Assembly (NCBI GenBank): GCA_947000775.1
Contig: CAMQGK010000650.1
Span: forward strand, 1,004,001 to 1,068,000
DNA from: Pterois miles
Taxonomy: Eukaryota; Chordata; Actinopteri; Perciformes; Scorpaenidae
Direction of reading: 5' to 3'
DNA length: 64,000 nt
This document shows positions 1 to 11,230 of this stretch, in pieces. Below the pieces are notes generated by a model that was not told the origin of the DNA, ran no database searches, and worked only from the letters and a program-made list of their open reading frames with translations. Position 1 is the first letter of the stretch. Each line of letters opens with the position of its first letter. Both the position numbers and the translations under genes were made by a program.

Positions 1-826
1 AGAAACATTTTACATGACAAATTAACCTTTGATTTCTTTTGGGAGATGTTGCTTTTAGCTCATTTGCTCCTTGAAATGTTATATTCTGCACTGCAGGAGA
101 AATGAACAGTCAAATCAACTTGTTGCACTCATGTTGATGGGAAACAGCACACAAAAAAGTCAAAATTTGCTTCTGTTGCCCAGTAACCACTGAAAGTCTG
201 AGAGAGTTTGTTCATGTTAAAAAAAACAGTAATGCTAGTAACACCAGGTCTGGAGACAGAAACAAACACATATGAGTGTAGAAGTTAAACATGTGGATGA
301 AAAGAAGCTCAAGCTCTTTTGCAAAAATCAGCCTGCACAGAAGCGAGACCCTCGTGATATTCACACAGGAAGGAAACTCACGTCAAAGCTGCCACTGTTT
401 AGTCCCCTCGTCTGTACGTGTGCTCACACTGCACTAACATGAATGTTTGTGGTGTCCTGAAAAAGAGCAGCGCAATGAGGGTGTTAATCTGCAACGATGC
501 AGCTGCACTGTGGCCTCTAAGCTACATTTTTATCTTTTAATTAACCAAGAAAAAAGTACTTTTTCCCCCTCCATATTTCGTCTGCTTTGAGATTTACTGA
601 CATCTTTCAAAACACTTGTTTTAGACTCCTACTGTAGCTCAGTGGAATATATGGAAATCCACTTCATTATCAGGAGCAAAACCACATGTGAGTTGGTGTC
701 CTTATCTAAATACTTTCCAGTGGTCATGACCAAAACTCATGTGGGTGTTCACTACATAAAACAGTCTTCAGATGTTTTTAACAAAGGATTTCTCAGTGTC
801 AACAAATGAAAATCAACTTAAATTAT
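1..826. other. Downstream flank of faslg, no gene seen
   Basis: A/T-rich sequence without a convincing open frame, splice pair or repeat family that I recognise. It may include the distal end of the faslg 3' UTR. Confidence 0.5.
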
Positions 827-955
827 TTTATTTTCCATTATACAATCTCACCGTTTCACACATTTAGACATCAGATCCACACTAAAATAAATATTTTTTT
901 AAATGCTACAACTAAATCAGCATGTTAGTGTTAACTGATTCTCTCCACGTTTATT
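827..955 (-). terminator. Candidate polyadenylation signals for faslg
   Basis: On the minus strand two AATAAA hexamers are seen downstream of the faslg stop codon, at 955-950 and 832-827, inside an A/T-rich stretch. Either would give a 3' UTR of roughly 220-350 nt. Which one is used cannot be told from sequence. Confidence 0.4.
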
Positions 956-1177
956 AAAGGCACTATTTGTTTATGTACGTGTGGAAATTGTTTCAATCGA
1001 TTTCACAGCCAGTTTTAAATGGCAATAAAAAGAATATTTCCCCTGGGTTTTAACATCACAGATGATTTCATGTTATGTTCAGTGCAGTTATTATAGCAAA
1101 TCTCATTCAGGGAGACTTTGTGACCAGCTTCCATTCTTACAGTGGAGTAAAATTACTACACTAAAACACAAAGGCCT

Positions 1178-3013
1178 TCAGATCTTGTAGAGACCAAAGA
1201 AGTTGGCGTAATGTGCATGACTAAGATAAACGGGGTGCGATACATTCACAAAAACTCTGTCGGATTTCTTCAGCTGCAGGGCGGAGGCGAGGTAACTCTC
1301 TGTGGTCCAGGCGTACCCTCGCTGCTGAGAGCAGAAGCCTGCCCTGTGGGCCTCCATCAGGGTCAAAGGTGAAGGGCGTCCTGCTCTCCTCACAAACACA
1401 GAGTGAGTGAACTCGGACGTCGGGGAGCAGGCCTTAAAAATCAACTCCACCCGAGAGTAGATGTGGTAGAGTCCGGTCTCGTTGACTTGCAGGGCGCCGT
1501 CTGCAGACCTGTACTCCACCGCTCCGGATATGAACGCCCGACCTGCCTGCTGCTCCCACCGCAAAGTCTTAGGGAATTCTTCTTTCTCAACCCGCCCTGC
1601 AAGAGAGGAGAAACAGTGTCATCTCTTTCAGTCCTACGTAGGATAGAAAATCAGTGCATTTGTATTATTGCGTTACCTATCACGTGGGCAGCAGGTCTGT
1701 TGTCTTTGTCTTGAGCTGAAACAACCGTCACATCAGAGTCACATCACCTGCTCTTTGACTTTATTGTTTAACATTTATTTATTGTGCTGAGAAGTCTTTA
1801 TATTTACCAATTTGCATCTGAGGTGCATTAAACTCAGTCCTGGGTAGAGCCTTTAGTGAAACGAAAAAGAGAAACAGAGAAATCTCATTATTACCACATC
1901 ACACAGTCACTCGTTTATCTTCTAAAAGATCCTCTCAGAGCACATTAGTAGAGAGGAAATCCTGCCTCACTGGACCGGTGACCACAGACCGGTGATTCAG
2001 ATCGTGGCTTGCATTGTCTAAATGTCAGATCAGAGCTGAGGTATATTAACGCTTCAAATGATGGCAAAGTCAAAGTAAAAGTCAATTCTTTAACTTTCCA
2101 GATCTGTTTTCCACTCTCTCCCACCTGACACCTCTATATCATCACCTCCTCTCTATGCAAGGGGGAGAGTCACACCTTTTTCATTTTTTAGCTTTAGCTA
2201 ACCTCATTAAAGCTGTACAAGAAGGAAAACTACTAATATTGACAGTATTTCTTGGTATCCGTTGCTCAGTTGTTACTTCATTACTTTGTCTCTCTGATGA
2301 ATACTTAACATCAGTCACACACTGTCAATAACCCTCTAACACCAAAATATTCACTGATGCTGTTATAGAATATAATTTGAAAATACCTTATACACACACA
2401 CACACACACTCCATTAAGTATGTATTTCTTTGCACTATTTGTACTGTTTACAACTTACACAACTCTTGCCTTGCATGTGTGTGTTGTCCATGTCTTTCTG
2501 TGCATCAAGGGAGAGATGCTCCTATGTGCTCACATACTTGGCAAATAAATCTGATTTGTGAAGAGTCATCCTGTCACTATTTCTTGATCTCTACAAACTC
2601 AAAACAATTTATTTCCATACACTGCTGCAGTCATTGTTATCTTACTAATATAAAACAAACCACTCTCTCTCTCTCTCTCTTTCACTCTCCACGTTCACAT
2701 CCATATACCATCACATCTTGTGGCTCCTTACCTTTCTCATCTGTCTCAGTTCTTCCTGCATGTTGTGAATCTGGTAGGCTTCGAGCCCCAAGGCCGCAAA
2801 CACAAGCAGAAACAGCATCAGCACGACCAGGACCAGACCGGGGCTGACCCCCATGCAGCCCCGACTCTTCCCACGGCTCCTCGCCCTCTCCTGGGCCGGC
2901 GGGAAGGACCAGCAGGGCACAAGATTCGGCGGCTGGGCGCTGGAGTGCCGCGAACCTTCGCCTCCATCCACAAGGAACACCTGTGGGTACGGATAGCTCT
3001 GGTCACAGCTCAT
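1178..3013 (-). CDS. faslg: Fas ligand (TNF superfamily member 6), four coding exons
   Basis: Encodes a type II membrane cytokine that trimerises and triggers apoptosis through the Fas receptor. Exons, in transcription order: 3013-2732, 1850-1808, 1715-1677 and 1596-1178. All have GT-AG borders and phases agree (0, 1, 1), giving 260 residues. Residues 6-16 (SYPYPQVFLVD) match the conserved FasL N-terminus, which decides the start at 3013; two in-frame upstream ATGs (3037, 3094) are less likely. Residues about 57-77 are a transmembrane helix. Exon 3 supplies the TNF-family AAHVIG strand, exon 4 the rest of the TNF homology domain with NETGLYHIYS, two cysteines expected to pair, and the FasL-type ending FFGLYKI. 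The long proline tract of mammalian FasL is missing. Four exons is also the mammalian layout. Another TNF ligand is possible, but both ends point to FasL. Confidence 0.93.
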
Positions 3014-4845
3014 GGTGCAGGTGGTGCCGTGAGACATACTGTCTGTGCATCTATCACCTCTGCATGAAGGAGGTGTGTACTTCAGTATGAGCACCTCTGT
3101 CTTAAAAAAAAAAAAAAGACAACTTCAGCTGTCAAGTCATTCACCACCCACAAATCCCTCCCACACGTACCAGGGACTGGAGACAAGTGCGCATTACTTA
3201 TCATACCTATCAAACCATCAACCCATCCATCTAGCCCTCTTCTCTGGTCTGTATTGCTGCATTGTTGCATGATATTTAGTTAAAACTACAGAACTTTATG
3301 ACACAGTTCGGGTCTTTTATGTGCTTACTAGTTCAACCGTTTCACAGGTGCATATAGAAAACTGAACCTCGGTCTAAAGGCAAAGGAAGCTAGAGGTTTC
3401 AGCTGACCCCCACCTCACTCACCACCATCAAGTCATCATCAGAAAGAGACCTTTTCACAAATTCCACGAAAGGAAAGACTGAGCAACCACAAACCGTAAC
3501 CTGGACAGCATTTTATAAGCAATACAGGTCTTGTGGCCCAGGTAACATACTTTTAATTGCTGGGGATTTCTCTTTCTCTGGCGTCACTGTGCTTCTTCAC
3601 ATCTGAACCATGTTGTGAAACTGAACATTTATCTCCAGCCTATTTAAAAATGCATCTTGACGATGCAAAGCGTGTCAGTCAACAGTGATGCAGCAGTTCC
3701 AGCAGCGTATTCTTGGTGGGAAGATGCTGATGCCACATAACAAAGACATATGTCTCTGCATTGGCTTTCCTGCTTGTGAAACACTGGTAGCGAGAGACAG
3801 CGATACTTCACAGAGGTGAGAATTAACCCCAATCAATACCTCAAGAGATGAGCTTACAGGAAAGCTGAATATGTACACACCGCTTCCTCCACCATTGTGG
3901 TCTTTCTGCCACTTCCGGGTTTGTTTCATAGGATACAGACTATTACTGCTCCTTCATTGTGGTTGCAGCAGTTCCCAGAACCATCAGGTCTAATGTATCA
4001 GTACCGTTTAGTGGGCTTTGGTAGTTTTTGATAAAAAGCATCTTTCCAACCTCATAGATGCAAGAAATAAGCAGCCTTGCAGCGGACGGTGTTGCAACAG
4101 TGCTGTCTCACTTTCTCAAACTGCTTCTTCATGATTTACATTAATTGTGAAACTAAGCCAGTTTTGTACATTGTGTAATACAGATTTGTGTGTATTTTGG
4201 TACCTGAAAGGAAGCTTTCGGGCCTCTGCTCTGTCCACTGTTGCAACAGTTTCGTTTCCCTCCTCCAGGCCCCTGCAGAGACCAAGGGAAACCCACCTTG
4301 CACACAGAGCTCTTTCTAAAACGATAACTACGTCAAACATAACCATAAACTGCACAGGGCGTCTGCACTCTTCAATATGATGTGTCTGTTTCCCAGAAGT
4401 GTCATGCGGCCCTGTCAGCAGCAGCACAGCAGCAGAAGCAGCAGCAGCAGCAGCGGCAGCACAGGGTGGGTTAAGTGGGAGGGTGGGGTTGTGGGGTCTA
4501 ACCAAGCCGTGTTCGCTGTCGCTCCAGTTAATAAGGCAACTAAAATGAATCACTGAATCAGCAAGTATCTCTATCAGTTACCACCTGTTTCTCACAGTTT
4601 CTCTGCTTTCTGCTGCAGAATGGAGATAGTTGTGGTCATGATGACTGATTACTATAAAAATTACAATGAATTTCTCAACCATTACTCAAGTCTCTCAATC
4701 ATACCTTTTCCCATACACGGGTCTTCTGAGCTGGGCATTAATATTCAGCTTTTCTGTGCTCCATTTTTCATAGAGACTTCGATTCACAGTCCATCATGGT
4801 TAAAAGAATAAGTTGAATTTAGCTTATATCTGTCACAACATCTTA
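3014..4845. other. faslg upstream region, no gene seen
   Basis: Intergenic sequence that must hold the faslg promoter and 5' UTR. I found no clear TATA box. It contains a short imperfect CAG tract at about 4417-4463. Small open frames here have no recognisable product. Confidence 0.5.
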
Positions 4846-5638
4846 GGCCCTGTTCAGACCTGGTATTAACATGCATCCTCAGTGATCGGATGACAAGTGG
4901 ACAGCTCTAAGTACAGGTGTGAATGCACTCAAGATGCATTGTGGATGGACTGAGATCAGATCTTTCAGACCACATTCAGAGGTGTCTGGGCCATATATGG
5001 ACACATTCTTTTAGCACTGTGTACGCGAATGTGTCCTGGACCACATTAAGCACCAGATACTCTACTGACGTCTCGTTGGGATCTGCGGGACTCGAGTGAA
5101 GAAACAAGCAGAGGTGAGAGCTTTTCTGCCACGCAGAATAGAAACAACCTCTGTGCTCTACTGTATTCTGTCGGGACAACTGTATTTTATTTATATATAT
5201 CTTACCTACATAATCTACAGACTATCAGACTAGCCACACAAAATGGATTATTATCATACTGTCGGAGATGTGTCTGTGTTTTTGTTCCGGTGCTTTGCAC
5301 GGAGCTGAAACTCGCCCGCCTGCCCGTCTGCGCGCTCTCATCCCCGGCTCTCTGAAGCTCTGTAGCCCAATGATGCCTGACAGAGATCCGTGGGGATCTT
5401 TTGATGTTAATAAAATGTACCAGAATTCAGGAATACGTAGGACATTACTACTGACATTCCTGCAGTATTACGTCACAACGTCTGCTGTTATAGCCATGGT
5501 TTTACTACGCGTTTATTCACATATAGAGCGGGGAAGTGAGATCCGATTACAAGTGGTCATTGTAGAGGAGACTCATTCTAATGCCAAGTGTGAACTGACG
5601 TACTTGGATGCATGTTAATGCCAGGTCTGAACAGGGCC
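4846..5638. mobile_element. Nonautonomous PIF/Harbinger-like DNA element (MITE), 793 bp
   Basis: The ends are inverted copies of each other over about 33 bp: the left end begins GGCCCTGTTCAGACC and the right end finishes GGTCTGAACAGGGCC. The match continues inward with one mismatch through ATTAACATGCATCC. The element is flanked on both sides by TTA (4843-4845 and 5639-5641), the 3-bp target duplication typical of PIF/Harbinger. No transposase frame is present; the 116-codon open frame inside has no recognisable domain. Family assignment rests on the target duplication alone. Confidence 0.85.
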
Positions 5639-5816
5639 TTAGATATTTGAGACAATGTGGGCTTATTAAAAATTACAGGATTGGTTTATACTAAAAATCT
5701 GATGCCTACAGTATATGAGACCACTCAGGAAGCCGTAAAAGGAGGTTCCAAAAAACACTTCATTGTGGTTCAAAATTTAAAAAAATGTGCACCATTAAAT
5801 GTCATGATCAAAAACA

Positions 5817-8810
5817 TCAAGTGTCACACTCCTCATCGGAAGAAGAGTAACAGTCTAGACCCAGGACATGACCTGTCCTCTCCTCTGTTGTCCCAGCATT
5901 GGATGACTTCCCAGGTATCCTTTCTGCTGCCTCACAGGCTAACTTGCGGTCGTATACGTCAACAGATCCCACTGTCGCACCGTCATCATCTCTGCTCTGG
6001 GTTGAAAGTGTTTGCCTGAATGAGGTGTTAACAAGGTTTGGCAGGCCAGACTGCAGCACCCGGGCTAGGCTCTGTGTTTGAGAGGAGTCTCGCTGAACTG
6101 GCAGTCCCCTGAATGCAGCAGTGGCCACCGCCAGCCTTGTGTGATCAAAGGAGAGGGGCTGGTCTTGGTCTTCGTCTGCATAGACTGCCTCTGAGGTTTC
6201 TGAGATTGGGTTGGTGGGGACAGGGGTTTGAAACTGGCTGAGAGGTCCCTGCCTCTCAGGGGCTGAGGTTTTGTGACATCCTCTCCAACTGCTGGTCAAG
6301 TCACTCTCACCTCCACTCAACGGACTGCTACCATCATGTGACTCACAGGGCCGAAGGTGTTTAACTGTAAATGAGAGTGAAGATACACAGAGGCATGACA
6401 TATCAGCTACTAATGTCTTAAAGGAACAGTTCAACAAAAAATGAAATTCAGTCAGGAAAAAAGGACATTAGACAAGTAATAACAAATTAAGATTATATAT
6501 TTATATGTCTGTCAGAGGGGTTTTTTTTTGTACTGGACAGTCACAAAAACAATCAGTGATCAAGAGAATCTGCAGGGAGCAAAATGCATCTCTAAGGGGG
6601 TACAAGATACAGTATCACTGAGAAATGTAATGTATATAATGTACACAATATATAGTTTTTAGTATGACAAAAAAGACCTGGCTGGTGAAAGGGGGAATCA
6701 GTGTTATCAGGAGAAAAGGATGATTAGTTTGAGTTAAGGATGTCAGTGGTTAACTGTTGATCGGTTAACCACTGCAATTGACATTTTAATATAATAATAA
6801 TAATAATAATTTAGTTTATTGACTTAAAGGTGTTATCAGCTGTATGAACAGAAAGTGTAACTGTCATACAAAATTGCCAGCATTCCCATTTCTATCTACC
6901 TCTTCGTTGAGATATTCAACCACGCTAAACCTGATTAAACTTGAATCTCCCAGACAACTTACAATGTGCTGTCCTGAAGTTCTCAATAAACTAATAATAG
7001 CAAGCTGTTAATAAAAACACAAGCTCTTACTGCATGTGAGAGATTAAACACAAGCTTTAACACACTGACCGACACTAGGAGAGTCCTGTGTGTCCGCTCT
7101 CCTTTTGCAATATGCTCGAGGAGTCCAAGGTTTATGTTTGCAGGCAGGGTCAAGAACTCGTAGTTTGGCAATGAAGCTCTTGTAGTCTCTTTCTAAAGCC
7201 TCGATGTGCAGCTGGAATTCGTCTATCTTCCTTTCTGGGTAATGAGACAGCTGCGACTGCTGAGAGACAGACAAAAGACAAAAACAGATATTCAGCTTTA
7301 GTCAGGGAATTCAGTGTTATTAGAAACCATCTGTCTGTAGAATCCATTTTATACATTACTGCTGATTCACTTACCTGCAGATAATACTCTATTTCTTTCT
7401 TGATGCTGGGGATCCACTTTTTCACAGAAGAAGCTGAATTAAGAGTAGACTGCAAAGAAAATGGGTTGGCTGAGACAAACTAGTCCTTGTAAACGTGAAT
7501 AAAGATGAAGTGTTAACAATCATTAATACCAATTTATAACTTCTTCATTACCAGCTTGGGTCTCCGTTCATGAACATCTTTGAGGCGTCCCTCTGTAAAT
7601 GATATATTGAGAGAAAACATTAGTTTAGGTGCCTTAAGAGGGTGCCTCAGTATTTACTCTGAGCAATATGGTGAATGCTAAACAAACAAAATGCAAGCTG
7701 TTAGCCTCTAAACATTAAAAAAAACTTGGAAGCATTTATGATAGAGACTAGATTGGAACTGTGTCTGAACTGTGAGACTCTAAGCTTGTGAGTCTCTGTG
7801 TTTGAGTCATCATAGCAAATTCCTGGTCCTGGAGACACCAACTGTAGCGGGAACTACCACAGAGTCGGTTTTGAGTCCTCTTCCAGGTGTTTAGAAGCTT
7901 GTGGACAGATTTTGTGACTGCAATAGAGTCACACACAAACAAAACTTTACAGTGAAGATCATATTTAAGGCCCAGATTGAAGATGGGTGTGGAAAGCAAG
8001 GGTGCTGGAAGTAGGGGTTACTTACACACACACACACACACAACACACAACACACAACACACACACTTTGTGCCCCTCGATTTAATGTCATGGCTGGCCA
8101 GAGGCAACAACATCCAAGAAATGGCTGTAACTGTGGAGCTCCAAGACAGCTAAATACACATTTTTTTAACTCCAGACCAGCTGGTTTGTGGGCGAAACTT
8201 TACTGTGTAAAGTGTGTCATTTTCACCTATCCCAAAAATTACGTTTTGGATATTTCTGCATACTGTAGTCTCTTCACAAATATTTGGTATCACTGTAAAG
8301 CTGAGACTCTTGTGGATCCAATGAGCCCAACTGTATTCATGTGCGATCATGTTAGTCTCCATAGTAGCCATTTCATTTTTACTGAGACAACAGATAACAC
8401 TGCACCGGGGAGAAAGGGGCAGCTTAACCTGAATCATATGACGTAGGTTATAACACTTAATACTGACTGAAAGAATAAGCCCAAGCGTTTCTATGTCTAT
8501 AGGCTCTAGATAGTTGGGAGAAATACGTAGCACTATCTTTTTATATTACTTCATACAGGCAGCACCTTAGTTGTCTTCTCTCTGTCATTTCAAGCTGACG
8601 GAGTTAGCTCAATAATCTAACAACTGTGAGTTAGCATCAGTGTAGCTAACAGTTAAAGCTAGCTGTCCGTACAGCAGGGTGTTTTTGTCGGACAAATATT
8701 AATTAAATAATTACAGCGCATGTTATGGCTGCAAGCCGCTTACCCTCTCTCTCTTTCTGGAGCCACAGTCTGTTCAGTTTCCCTTGTTGTTTCTCCTCGT
8801 TTCTTGCCAT
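5817..8810 (-). CDS. ISY1-like small nuclear-type protein of unknown function, five exons
   Basis: Exons in order: 8810-8744, 7592-7552, 7449-7375, 7259-7070 and 6364-5817. Phases agree at every junction (1, 0, 0, 1) and the model ends at a stop, giving 306 residues. The N-terminus MARNEEKQQGKLNRLW, followed by an ERRPKL block and a KKWIPSIKKEIEYY helix, runs in the same order as the spliceosome factor ISY1 (MARN-EK, ERRP-L, KW--I--EI). A coiled-coil-like helix follows (about residues 65-95), then KHKPWTPRAY and a basic stretch. The last exon (about 180 residues) is low-complexity, Ser/Thr/Asp-rich and ends in an acidic SSSDEE patch. I do not recognise an official gene name. Distant ISY1 kinship is my inference from eye alignment. 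The last internal donor is ambiguous: 7076 is an in-phase alternative. Confidence 0.8.
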
Positions 8811-8851
8811 TTCAAACTTGTCTGCACCGACCGCAGCTCATGTCAAATAAT

Positions 8852-8899
8852 GTCACGTGACACAAAGCAGCTGTCACATGATACTAAAATATCGCGAGA
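8852..8899 (-). promoter_or_regulatory. Housekeeping-type promoter motifs upstream of the ISY1-like gene
   Basis: Within 90 bp upstream of the start codon at 8810 there is a perfect palindromic E-box GTCACGTGAC (8852-8861), the form bound by USF and TFE/MITF factors. On the minus strand TCTCGCGATA (8899-8890) differs by one base from TCTCGCGAGA, an element of CpG-type housekeeping promoters bound by BANP. There is no TATA box. An ACTTCCGG ETS-like site follows at about 8933-8940. Confidence 0.6.
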
Positions 8900-9037
8900 G
8901 TGTCTTCCAACGTGTTTATGGTGTTTATATGCACTTCCGGATTGTCCATCACTCTTTTAAAATGCTCTCTCAATTGCTTGAGTTCTATATTGATTAACCT
9001 CCTTAATGTGAATTTAAGTTATGTATATTTATTTATT

Positions 9038-9040
<3 letters not shown>

Positions 9041-9088
<48 letters not shown>

Positions 9089-9113
9089 GTATGTATGTAT
9101 GTATGTATGTATG
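9041..9113. repeat. (ATGT)n microsatellite
   Basis: About 18 tandem ATGT units with one variant unit, abutting the LINE remnant that follows. Confidence 0.95.
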
Positions 9114-9114
9114 A

Positions 9115-9308
9115 CCAGCTGGGAGGAGGCCCCGGGGACAACCCAGGACTAGGTGGAGAGATTATATCTCCACACTGGCCTGGGAACGCCTCGGGATCCC
9201 CCAGTCAGAGCTGGTTAATGTGGCCCGGGAAAGGGAAGATTGGGGTCCCCTGCTGGAGCTGTTGCCCCGCGAATCGACCCTGGATAAGCGGTTGAAGATG
9301 AGGAGATG
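9115..9308 (+). pseudogene. LINE reverse-transcriptase 3' end remnant
   Basis: The frame beginning CCAGCTGGG at 9116 reads PAGRRPRGQPRTRWRDY, then STLAWERLGIPQSEL and ends LDKRLKMRR stop. This is the arginine-rich, LAWERLG-type C-terminal tail seen in a large teleost non-LTR retrotransposon family. The copy is truncated upstream and keeps an open frame of about 60 codons. The family cannot be fixed without a repeat library. Confidence 0.75.
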
Positions 9309-9344
9309 AAGATTTAAGCATTCTGTTTGAGAGTCACTTCATAG

Positions 9345-9548
9345 AGTCCAGGTAGCTCAGCTGGTAGGAAAAATAGGAAAAAATGGGATTGGCTCAAATT
9401 AAAGGATAGAAAAAAATACTTTTAATTAATCTGCAACCTGCTGTGAAGCCCCACAAATGTGGATCAACCCTCTATAATTGCACCCTTATTGTCTTATGGC
9501 TCAGCTGATAGAAGGATTCTTCTGAAGGTTGTAAATTCAAGTCACATG
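9345..9548 (+). repeat. tRNA-like SINE fragments (A-box and B-box-like)
   Basis: TAGCTCAGCTGGTAG (about 9353-9367) matches a tRNA A box. A second stretch from about 9498 has GGCTCAGCTGATAG followed by a degraded B box near GGTTGTAAATTCAAG. No cloverleaf closes, so these look like decayed tRNA-derived SINE pieces and not tRNA genes. Confidence 0.4.
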
Positions 9549-11224
9549 TGCTGTTTGTGTTTTCCTTCTGTCAACCCTCAGCGAGATGTTTCATGAATCA
9601 TCGTATTGTGAAAAGCCCGTCTTGAATGTAAGAGTAAAAATATTTTATCAACTTTTCTAACTATTTTCTAAATATTTTATCAACTTGACTAACTTGATTA
9701 ATGTGGTTGTGATTAATCAATTAATTATTATTATGTCTTTAAAATAATGAATAAATTGATTGATTTTGAAATAGTTATGGAATTTAAAGCCAGAATAAAT
9801 GATTAATAATTTATGACAGATTACTGGTATTTCCATCACTCTCCATAATAAAATGTCAACATTAAAGATCAGGATTTTTTTTATGTTAAAGTTTCCTACA
9901 GGGTTTTGATTTCTCTGACATACTTTATGGTATCTGTTTCTGGTCAACTTTCTTTGCATTCGCTCCAAACATGTTTAACATGATATCATTATAACTTGGG
10001 CCATGTTAAACTGAAATTGTGTCAGTTTATTGTTGTGACCAAGGATTTTCTGATGAAAGACAATGGAAAAGTGATGTGTGTGGGGGGTGCAAAAGAATTA
10101 CCAAGTAATTAAGTGAGAAAACACAAAGCTAGAAAAAAAAAAAAATCCCACCACGACCTTCTCGGGTCTCCCGTGGTTTTAGTTTCAATGTCAGTCACTC
10201 GTGAAGGGAGGATGTGAATCACCAGCAGTTACCTTCATCAGACTACATTCATCCAGCAAGACTTGCATCTTTGCAGAGCTTTTGTCAATAAAGGGGATGT
10301 GAAATAGAGAATAATACGTCTTTGTGAGCAAATTTTGAAATGTTTTTAACAACATTACGAATAGAAATAGAAAACACAGAACTGAACATCACAACCAACC
10401 GACCAATAGACCAACAGCATAAAATTAATGAACTAAAAATCTGCTTTTTGGAATGACGTGTCTATACATTATTTATCTTTCCTTATTTTTAAGGGGACCT
10501 GTTTCTGACCTGAAATATGATGCTAACCCCAAACTAAATTCTCCTTTCATGGAGGTTTACTTAAGAACTACGATTGTTTTGGTTCAGTGTTCAAGAAAAA
10601 CTTTATTGGCATGGAGAGTGTTAGATGTGGGACATATTTGCTTCATTACAGACAGTAAAAGCCCTCAACAACCAACTTTTGCCTATTCTTATGTCCAATT
10701 TCATTCTTTTATTTCTGTATTATTTGTTATTTGTTTCCCTCACTAATTTAAACAACAAACACAACAAAATATGGCCTAAATACCTTTCACAGGATGGGAC
10801 ACCACACTTTTTCAGACCTCCGTCACTCTTCGGTTGCAGCTAACATGTGGTTAATGTTGTGAATTAAACAAAAGCTTAGGTTTAGGCAACAAAACCGATT
10901 AGCTAAGTTTAGGAAAATAACACATGGTTGGGCTTTAAATGAACACAGGACACGCACAAACAGCTAAACATTAAGTTAAAGTGAATAGCAACAGACACAA
11001 ACAGCTGTCTCCTGGAGGACAGCCTTGTGTTTGTTGGACCAGGACTGTCAGACCCTGCTGTCAGTGAAATAAAGGGTTTTCTAAAGGGACTCTGGGGCTC
11101 AGAAACGCTACTGCTTTGTCCACAGGGACCAGCATTATCAATACAAAATCAAAGTTCCTTGTAGTGACTTTAAGTCGACTTTATGTTTTCAGCTCCTGTT
11201 GTTTGCTCCCTTTACTCCTCTTCC
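9549..11224. other. Intergenic, no gene seen
   Basis: A/T-rich sequence downstream of caiap. One dispersed repeat unit, with TTAGGTTTAGGCAACAAAAC as its core, lies at about 10877-10925; related copies appear at 35.6, 35.9, 50.4, 53.0 and 53.2 kb. Confidence 0.5.
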
Positions 11225-11230
11225 TTTATT
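11225..11230 (-). terminator. AATAAA overlapping the caiap stop codon
   Basis: The last sense codon AAA and stop TAA are followed by A, so AATAAA overlaps the end of the reading frame. If used, the mRNA would have a 3' UTR of only 10-30 nt. No other clear signal was picked out nearby. Confidence 0.4.

Noticed and set aside
5268..5618. 116-codon open frame inside the MITE
   Set aside because: It lies wholly in the nonautonomous element and lacks any transposase motif.
9347..9367. tRNA gene
   Set aside because: An A-box-like motif is present, but no B box at the right spacing and no closing acceptor stem.
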